The translations under genes and the position numbers were made by a program. The notes below the pieces were generated by a model. The model ran no database searches and was not told the DNA's origin. It saw nothing but the letters and a program-made list of their open reading frames with translations. 64,000 nucleotides of DNA from a candidate division BRC1 bacterium HGW-BRC1-1 (lineage in GTDB: Bacteria > Sumerlaeota > Sumerlaeia > Sumerlaeales > Sumerlaeaceae): contig PHCB01000001.1 in NCBI GenBank assembly GCA_002842095.1, positions 1-64,000 of the forward strand, read 5' to 3'. The first letter of the stretch is position 1; each line of letters opens with the position of its first letter. Positions 58,901 to 64,000 of this stretch are shown here, in pieces.

Positions 58901-60324
58901 AAGGTATTACCTGGTGTGGGAACACTTTGATACTCAATGGCATCTTCGTTTGTGAACACGAGGCGGAACTCAAGCGGTACACGGCGGTTTTGGGGAATGT
59001 TCGTTTTGTTTCCGACATGATGGTTTACGGCGAGGAAAACGGTCTGGGTCGTTCCAGCGATATAGTTCATGCTTTCATAAGCGTCGCCCATGGGGAAATT
59101 TGTAGTACCCTGACCGTTTTTACTGAAAGTCAGAGGCGCGGATGGGTTGGGGGATGAGAATAGATAAAGATCGAGGTCCACCTGCGAACCGACCAGCGGA
59201 TTGAGACTGGCAAAGGGCTGGTTCCACTGCATAACAACCGATAATGTGGTACCTTCTGGCATGTATATGGGAAGGTAACCATTACCACCGCCCCAATCAT
59301 GGAAGTCATTACCCGTGGGGGGGTCGACTGTGGGAGAATTCTGAGGGTTACAGTCGCGATAGTTTGCACGAAGGCCGTGATCACCAAAGTTGCCCGCAGC
59401 TGAGAAATATGGCACACCGGCAGCGACGGCTGCGGCGGCCTCTCTGGCAACGATGCCATCCTGATACATGGGTTCGGCGAAATAGATAATGTCATCTACG
59501 ATGACAGAGGCTTTAGCCTCGTTGCGCAGCCGCTTGATACCTGCGGCAAAACCTGCTTCGCCACCAGCGGCTGTATGGAAGGCAATCTTGGCACCGGGAG
59601 CGACGTCATGGACCAATTCTGCCATGGCCGCGCCTTCGTCGGATCCATTCAGATCATCACGAACGATTTGGACCTGATAGGGCAAATTTTCTGAATCTTG
59701 AGGAAGGCTTCCAGTGAGGGTGCCGGCCAGGCCCTGGGCTGGCGCGGTGTTGGCATCGCGCACACCGGAAGTCCATGCAAAGCTATCTGAAAGGATACCC
59801 ACCGTCTGACCAAGACCGCTCAAGCCGTCACCAAAAACGGGGCCGACGTTCAGGGCGCGGGGTGCGCGGCTGTCCACGGTTCCCTGAGAGGTTATGGGTG
59901 TTTCGAGGGCACGAACCATGGCGACTTCGGGGACGCCAGCGATGGCCTCCAGAACGGAGAGGTCGGTCACGGCCAATGTGGCGCGGCGATATTCGGGGTA
60001 TGAATCTTCGACGGTTACGCCGGGTCGAGTGATTTTTTGAAGAACCGTTGCGTTGAGAGTGGTGAAGATGACTTCCACCTTCACGGCTTTTGCGTCAGCC
60101 GTTCGGGCGACACCGCGGGCGGCGGGGATGGAGGAAAGATCGGCTCCGGGAGACTTGAGCTGCTTCCGCATTTCAAACAGGCTGATCCCCACTTTGTTGG
60201 CATTGGGGCTCTTGCTGTAGGCCTTGACCTTGGCATACTCCGGCTGAGCTCCGGCCAGGCCGGCGGCCATAATTATCGCAAAGGCCGAAGCCAGAGTGCG
60301 TGATCCAAAATGGGAAGAAAACAT
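55903..60324 (-). CDS. Secreted subtilase-like protease with two CARDB domains and four C-terminal beta modules
   Basis: This 1473-residue exported protein has a signal peptide ending near GLAGAQ. The S8-fold domain runs from about 160 to 650: GILSDSF supplies the Asp (D180) and NFFGTSAAAPNAAAVAAL the Ser (near 588). The usual HGTHVAG histidine motif is absent; its place is taken by GSDEGAAMAELVHDVAPGA (Glu230). A prepeptide-like region precedes it. Two tandem CARDB repeats of about 115 residues follow (HTLRVVVDPSNSIYEANETDN, then HTLTVAVDTADVVFESNESDN), then four beta-sandwich repeats with VWYSFVAP, LWYTLWPA, VWYKWTAA and VWYKYIVP. It is probably a surface or extracellular protein. Confidence 0.78.
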   Translation of the reverse strand: MFSSHFGSRTLASAFAIIMAAGLAGAQPEYAKVKAYSKSPNANKVGISLFEMRKQLKSPGADLSSIPAARGVARTADAKAVKVEVIFTTLNATVLQKITRPGVTVEDSYPEYRRATLAVTDLSVLEAIAGVPEVAMVRALETPITSQGTVDSRAPRALNVGPVFGDGLSGLGQTVGILSDSFAWTSGVRDANTAPAQGLAGTLTGSLPQDSENLPYQVQIVRDDLNGSDEGAAMAELVHDVAPGAKIAFHTAAGGEAGFAAGIKRLRNEAKASVIVDDIIYFAEPMYQDGIVAREAAAAVAAGVPYFSAAGNFGDHGLRANYRDCNPQNSPTVDPPTGNDFHDWGGGNGYLPIYMPEGTTLSVVMQWNQPFASLNPLVGSQVDLDLYLFSSPNPSAPLTFSKNGQGTTNFPMGDAYESMNYIAGTTQTVFLAVNHHVGNKTNIPQNRRVPLEFRLVFTNEDAIEYQSVPTPGNTFNSSTMWGHCLANGAVSVAAVPWWEAPAFIPGGPPTGNIDPESFTSRGGVHSIQFDVSGRASRYARSAFGPTLSAVDGNNTSFFGVSSADANTTFGQPSIDGEPDIYPNFFGTSAAAPNAAAVAALMKQKKTRLRTSEITSYLTQTAIDVTGQRAAPGTDDVSGAGLINAEAAVARVAPGGSNLTVSNVIISTVENTAINNTPYLINNPGFADVQIANIGDRTASSRYPFTVEVFLDGFLLRSETLSSLPAGGRFDITDLPLGILPVGYHTLRVVVDPSNSIYEANETDNEYSRVFRVVAPGANLRVPDVVISTQPGTSTDDTPYIFGESAYADVRILNAGDEAAMGVVPFNVNVAVDGNLVRSEPITSLPPNGSYTIYDIPMGVLPVGDHTLTVAVDTADVVFESNESDNGYSRVFRVDPAPVPPNDLKANPLAFPACPSSSLLGSNVSATVEPGDGGPIDSITPQSTVWYSFVAPISARMALTATSSDFDPMLRAFDSANVVVSENNDAWGMGNGAQVEFDAAAGSTYRVMVASTDAAQGNFVLNWYTPRYDQFGYSRTISGMSGQVDFDNHCATLEVGESLMTSAAGKTLWYTLWPAQQGSMFIDTKNSSFPTVIGVYNYPAAGLGSIAPGKIAESSSGEVVVTGTPGTPLMVCIDAADPVGGPGVLHWGVIGLQNDDLAFAQEASFCVGETTGITTYATKQPNEPTHGGLGVGKSVWYKWTAASNTIVTFDTAGSSFDTVLAVYTDLTVTPNPSDPPPPSPPAPPPFANLSLIAANNNIDGTVTTASQITFYASSGRDYYVAVDGKVGAVHTSGEVFLTWGADLPQLNDFQIDAVQVGGALNDTSPTVQTLPAQSNLGATRSDGEQIHAGIYGRKSVWYKYIVPANDDPHVLVVEAFNAPDALEVPCPDLTFDIVLGIYRADGTPYAFTDEDVTVDARFRVVVFPGQTYFIAVDGKRVDQTGREAILFPATIPGRPGVNWDAGYFDLRLTRIPGN

Positions 60325-60488
60325 GAAAGGTTACCCCTGTTTGAGGATGAGAGTAAAATCTTAAAAAAACCCACTCAACTAAGTGGGATTGGTGCTATGG
60401 CGACAGCGGTGGAGAGAAATCCCCCCATCAGCATGTCGGCGCCGTAGGCGCGGTGCTTTGGTTCCTGCCACATGGTTAAACGCGAAGG

Positions 60489-60525
60489 AAGGGTTCCCGT
60501 CCCGGCAGGCGGGACGGAAACCCTT
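60489..60525. other. Long inverted repeat downstream of pilQ
   Basis: A 16-bp stem with one mismatch (AAGGGTTCCCGTCCCG against its partner) and a five-base loop lies 37 bases beyond the pilQ stop. No T run follows on either strand, so it is either a factor-aided terminator, an mRNA-end stabiliser or a repeated palindrome. The rest of the 60325-60561 spacer holds the subtilase promoter region and a small CCCACT/AGTGGG hairpin near 60370. Confidence 0.55.
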
Positions 60526-60561
60526 GAGGTCATGATGTATTCTCGTGATGAACTTGGTCAA

Positions 60562-62649
60562 TCACTCGCCCGCAGGAGTCGGGAACTCTTCGGCCATGGA
60601 CCCGGGGGGGCATGGTTGCGAAAGAGGCGGCAGGTTCAGGGAGTTTTTGTAGTAGCTTTGAGCATTGTGATCGATATCGCCACGGTGGCGCGATTCGCGC
60701 GCCTCGACGGAATCGTCGAAGAAGTAATCTGGCAGATCCCAGTGAGTGTCGATGCGACTGACCTTGTAGGCCTCGGCCGGAGTCAGCTCGGGGGCTTTGA
60801 TGATATGCGGAGTCACAAACATCATGAGATCGTTTTTGCGATGACCCTTCACGCTATTCTTAAAGAACTGGCCAAGAATAGGTGCCTGAGCAAGCCAGGG
60901 GAACTGACGTTTTTGTTCGCTGGAGGTGATTTCGCGCAAGCCACCGAGGACAACCGTATCTTCGTCTTTAACGATGACATTAGTCACCGCACGACGACGA
61001 TCGATAATCGGGATGGCGTTTCCAACGGGGTCAATAAACTGACCCGCGAGGATTTTCTGCTCGGGCAAAAGCCTCATGCGAACAAACCCATTGTTGGTGA
61101 TCGTGGGAAGAACCGTCAGCATAATGCCGGCGTCTTTGAATTTCACGGAGGCCGTGACCACACCCTGCGACACACCCTGCTGCGCTTCGAGATAAGGAAT
61201 CTCGCGTTGGATGTCGATGACCGCTTCCTGGTTGTTGAGCGTGATCACCCGGGGATTTGCCAGGACATTAGCCACACGACGGGTTTCGAGAGCGTCAAGC
61301 GTTGCGGCGATATCGAATTCCTTGCCGAAGATGCTGACCACTCCACCGAAATCGATGGAACCGGCAGCCGTGGGACCGACCAGAAGGCTGGTCGCCAACG
61401 CATCCACTGCTTTTGCAGGAATGGCAGTCACGACGCTTTCATATCCAGTCACCACCCCACCTTCGATGACCGGCTGCATAGTAGTCTCGCTGCCGGCTTT
61501 ATTGCCCGACAGAGTACCAATCGCACGGCTGTTGCCGCTGCTGTCACGTCTCTCGACCTGAAGATCCGACCCAAGGGAGCGTCCGTTGTCGATGAACATT
61601 TCGACCATGCGGGCTTCGATCATCACCTGCTTTTCGGGCACGTCGAGCTGGGCCACGATGTCGCGCAACAAGGCCACGTTCGTGGGCGTGTCGGTGATTA
61701 TCAGTGTGTTGGATTCTTTGCTGGATTTGACGGAGTTGACGTTTGTCGAACCACCGCCTTGTCCGAAATCCTTCAGGGTTTCCTCGAGGGACTGGGCGGT
61801 TACCCAGTTGAGTTTGATGTAAATGGTGCGTGTTTCAATGGTGCTCTGTTGAATGTCCTTGCGTCTCACAATGCGGAAGACGTTTGAGCCTTCGCGCACG
61901 AGGGCGAGGTCCTGAGAAGCCAGAATACTCTGGAGCGCCACACCCAGGGGAACGTCCCGCAGGTTCAGCGTCACTTTCTCGGTAATGACTCCGGCACCAT
62001 ACACGAAGTTAATCCGGGCGCGTTCGGCCAACAGGCGAATCACCTCGGCAACATCCGTGTCGGGGGGCGTGGAAACATTGACCTGCATGTTGAAGATTTC
62101 GCCCCCAAGAACGCCCATCAACTGAGCACCCTCTTCACGGGCTTTTTCTTCCTGGGTCTTCTCTTTCGAACTGGTGGGCGGCACATACGCGCGCATGCCG
62201 GCATTCGTCCCTCCGCCGATACCCGACTCCTGCACGCCCACGTTGATGTATGGGTTGGTGCTGCCATCGAGTTCTCCAGGCAGAGCGTCATCGCCGATGG
62301 ATGGCTGTGACGCATTCATATCAGGTTCCGGAGCGGTAAACAAATCCTCGCTCACCGATTCATCGGCGGGCGGATTGGTTGAAGCCGCATCACTTGTTTC
62401 CGGAATGGAGTCAGGGGTCACGGGCGTTGCATCGCTCGTACTCGTGACTCCTGTTGTCACGGAAATATCATCCATGACAGCGGAACCGGGTCTTCCGAGG
62501 GCGGGGGCGGCGGCAGCCACTTCCCTCCCTGATATACCACGAGGCTCGGCGGCGGTGGCCGCAGCCCCCGTCCGCGGAAGTTGGGTCATAATAACCAAAG
62601 TGGCGGCTGCAGCCAGCACTCCGATAGAACGTGACCAATCGTTACGCAT
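60562..62649 (-). CDS. pilQ: Type IV pilus secretin PilQ
   Basis: ATG 62649 with AGGGAG upstream gives 695 residues; an ATGA-overlapping start at 62667 is also possible. A signal peptide leads to a Pro/Thr/Ser-rich region, then an STN/secretin N0 domain (VIRLLAERARINFVYG, VTLNLRDVPLGVALQSIL), an N1 domain (LNWVTAQSLEETLKDFG, NTLIITDTPTNVALLRDIV) and the secretin barrel (VVLGGLREITSSEQ, FPWLAQAPILGQFFK, DLMMFVTPHII). It forms the outer-membrane pore for the pilus. The order pilO-pilP-pilQ upstream decides PilQ over GspD. Confidence 0.9.
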   Translation of the reverse strand: MRNDWSRSIGVLAAAATLVIMTQLPRTGAAATAAEPRGISGREVAAAAPALGRPGSAVMDDISVTTGVTSTSDATPVTPDSIPETSDAASTNPPADESVSEDLFTAPEPDMNASQPSIGDDALPGELDGSTNPYINVGVQESGIGGGTNAGMRAYVPPTSSKEKTQEEKAREEGAQLMGVLGGEIFNMQVNVSTPPDTDVAEVIRLLAERARINFVYGAGVITEKVTLNLRDVPLGVALQSILASQDLALVREGSNVFRIVRRKDIQQSTIETRTIYIKLNWVTAQSLEETLKDFGQGGGSTNVNSVKSSKESNTLIITDTPTNVALLRDIVAQLDVPEKQVMIEARMVEMFIDNGRSLGSDLQVERRDSSGNSRAIGTLSGNKAGSETTMQPVIEGGVVTGYESVVTAIPAKAVDALATSLLVGPTAAGSIDFGGVVSIFGKEFDIAATLDALETRRVANVLANPRVITLNNQEAVIDIQREIPYLEAQQGVSQGVVTASVKFKDAGIMLTVLPTITNNGFVRMRLLPEQKILAGQFIDPVGNAIPIIDRRRAVTNVIVKDEDTVVLGGLREITSSEQKRQFPWLAQAPILGQFFKNSVKGHRKNDLMMFVTPHIIKAPELTPAEAYKVSRIDTHWDLPDYFFDDSVEARESRHRGDIDHNAQSYYKNSLNLPPLSQPCPPGSMAEEFPTPAGE

Positions 62650-62663
62650 CGATAAGCTCCCTA

Positions 62664-63659
62664 TCATCGTTTAGCACTCGGCGGGCCGACCGGCAATGTG
62701 AACAGTTTGGTTTTACCCGCAACCGTCACTTCGACCTCAACCGATTCTTCAGAAACGTTCATAATCTTGTGATTGGAGAATCCGCGCGGAGTGTCTCCAA
62801 TGCTATAGCTTCTGCCACCGATCATCACCAAGCTCCCGCTGGGATCAGATGGATTCACAAGGATTGACCCAATGGAAAGGTTAGGGTCAACAACAATGTC
62901 GATGGTCTGCTCGGTTGTCGGTGTGGCCACCAACTGCCCGATCTCCTGGGGTGTTTGCAGTTCATCGATCTTCTTCACCAGTTCACGCGCTTGGGTGGCG
63001 TAATCGGTGTCGGGGAATTCGGTTACGATGGACTGTAACATTTCACGCCCCTGCGACACACGGCCACGGCCCACAAGGTCCACGGCTTCATCGAACCGTT
63101 CCCGCAAGACTGCCACGTTGCGAACCCACGGCACCACCATGGGGTCGGGAATCGGCTCGTCGCGATAAACCACCTGATAAACTACCGTGGGTTTCTCACC
63201 AAGCAGAGCTCTCACCTGGGCGTCATCGAAAAGTTGGGTGGGCGTGGTTTCATCAACCTCCCGCGAACCAACCGGTGCAGCCTTTACGACATTCAGTTGC
63301 TTGATGAGTTGGGCCATGCTTTCCACGGCGGCTGCCTCGGCGTCGTTCTCTCCCACTACAACCTTGCCTTCGACAACGCGGAGCCCCGGACCCGAAGCGG
63401 TAGTCTCTTCCGTTTCACCGGCCACATTTAACGTCGTACCGGTGGGGGCCACACGCTTGCGGGCTTCGATATCCGCACTGGGGTCAACCGTTTCAGGCGA
63501 AACGTCCTCGGTTACACTGGTGGCAACAAAGGTCGACACGGGGTCTTGGGGAGATGTAACAGCCGGTGCGGTTGTTTCCTGGGCGCCGACGGAATTGATG
63601 AAACAGACGGCGACGGCAGCGGCCATGGCCGTGCTTGTGAATTTTTTACTTAAAGTCAT
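62664..63659 (-). CDS. PilP-like pilus assembly protein
   Basis: This 331-residue protein has a signal peptide (TSTAMAAAVAVCFINSVGAQ), a Thr/Ala-rich linker, a short helical TPR-like section (AVDLVGRGRVSQGREMLQSI) and a C-terminal beta domain (IDIVVDPNLSIGSILVNP, GGRSYSIGDTPRGFSNHKI) that resembles the HR/PilP domain connecting PilO/PilN with the secretin. Its position between pilO and pilQ supports this. It lacks a lipobox, unlike proteobacterial PilP, and the middle is not recognised. Confidence 0.65.
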   Translation of the reverse strand: MTLSKKFTSTAMAAAVAVCFINSVGAQETTAPAVTSPQDPVSTFVATSVTEDVSPETVDPSADIEARKRVAPTGTTLNVAGETEETTASGPGLRVVEGKVVVGENDAEAAAVESMAQLIKQLNVVKAAPVGSREVDETTPTQLFDDAQVRALLGEKPTVVYQVVYRDEPIPDPMVVPWVRNVAVLRERFDEAVDLVGRGRVSQGREMLQSIVTEFPDTDYATQARELVKKIDELQTPQEIGQLVATPTTEQTIDIVVDPNLSIGSILVNPSDPSGSLVMIGGRSYSIGDTPRGFSNHKIMNVSEESVEVEVTVAGKTKLFTLPVGPPSAKR

Positions 63660-63667
63660 CGTCCGCC

Positions 63668-64000
63668 TTATCCCTTCGAGTTAAACATGAACGTACCGAT
63701 GTCAACCTTGATGGGGTGGACGGACGGTCGTGCATCATCGTTGTCTATGGTGAAGGTTTTCACCCGCATGAATCGGTCTGGGTTTTCCTCAATGAGATTG
63801 AGGAACTGGCCAAAATCGTGGAACCTTGCCCGGCAGATCACCTGGTACGGAATCTCGGTGTAAACGCTGCGGACTTCCTGATTCTTGGGCACCAGTTCAC
63901 TGTAGGAAACATTGGTCACCTCAAGGATCTTGGTCAGTGCCTGATAGAAGCCCCGGCTGTCGGCCCGATCGGGAAGCTTGCGCTCGATCAACTTGAGGTA
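63668..64000 (-). CDS. pilO: Type IV pilus inner-membrane protein PilO, C-terminal part (partial)
   Basis: The gene runs off the right edge of the window; about 110 residues are visible and the reading frame is open to base 64000 (an apparent TTG start at 63991 is only internal). The PilO ferredoxin-like domain is recognisable in IPYQVICRARFHDFGQFLNLIE, PDRFMRVKTFTID and VDIGTFMFN. PilO pairs with PilN in the inner membrane to align the pilus machine. The stop is eight bases before the PilP-like start. Confidence 0.8.
   Translation of the reverse strand, partial: YLKLIERKLPDRADSRGFYQALTKILEVTNVSYSELVPKNQEVRSVYTEIPYQVICRARFHDFGQFLNLIEENPDRFMRVKTFTIDNDDARPSVHPIKVDIGTFMFNSKG

Overview
The window looks like one stretch of a bacterial chromosome from a Gram-negative-type organism. 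It has a secretin and pilus-assembly cluster, many signal peptides and a small lipoprotein. Most of it is fairly G+C-rich and densely packed, with many ATGA or TGATG stop/start overlaps. The gene mix (CarD, DUF4416, two DUF3370-like proteins, a golvesin-domain amidase, CARDB-bearing subtilase, secreted GH20) suggests an uncultured lineage of the Sumerlaeota/PVC-neighbourhood kind. That placement is an impression from gene content, not a phylogenetic result, and there is no rRNA gene to decide it. No tRNA, rRNA, CRISPR array or intact insertion sequence was recognised.

Layout. 1-3.8 kb: the end of adk, a tiny lipoprotein, then a five-gene minus-strand arsenic-type operon (arsR, ArsP-type permease, thioredoxin-like CPKC protein, ArsF-like protein, ArsG-like permease). 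3.8-6 kb: a secreted esterase fused to a zinc amidase. 6-12.7 kb: an island, A+T-rich in its first gene, of two overlapping genes. One is a HEPN-Swt1/SNF2 helicase and the other a sacsin/Hsp90-type ATPase with a C-terminal zinc cluster; this is the best candidate for an undescribed (probably defence) system. About 1.1 kb of mostly non-coding DNA with an 11-bp tandem repeat follows it. 13.9-17.1 kb: DUF3370-like protein, SurA-like chaperone, pdxA. 17.1-20 kb: GH20 hexosaminidase. 20.2-26.4 kb: a TerB-like protein, then a minus-strand sugar cluster gpmA / mutarotase-like / galK / galT and a frameshifted GT-C membrane protein. 26.5-30 kb: second DUF3370-like protein, a beta-hydroxyacid dehydrogenase, a HEAT-repeat protein.

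30-35.5 kb is housekeeping: gyrA, zapA with a coiled-coil partner, recR, an ACT protein and a small histone-like protein. 35.5-42.2 kb is a four-gene minus-strand envelope operon (golvesin-amidase, GT-C membrane protein, DUF4416, ion transporter), preceded by an 814-residue coiled-coil secreted protein. 45-48 kb has MFS, DoxX and AEC membrane proteins. 48-52.4 kb has a diguanylate cyclase/histidine kinase/receiver hybrid, a YqeK-like HD protein, rsfS with an apparent ATA start, and CarD. 52.4-55.8 kb has a TIGR01777 epimerase, a two-FHA protein whose frame is broken at a run of 30 C, and a metallophosphoesterase. 55.9-64 kb has a 1473-residue subtilase and the 3' part of a type IV pilus operon (pilO, pilP-like, pilQ).

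The recurring theme is envelope and extracellular biology (amidases, hexosaminidase, galactose use, pilus secretin, secreted protease), plus one accessory island.
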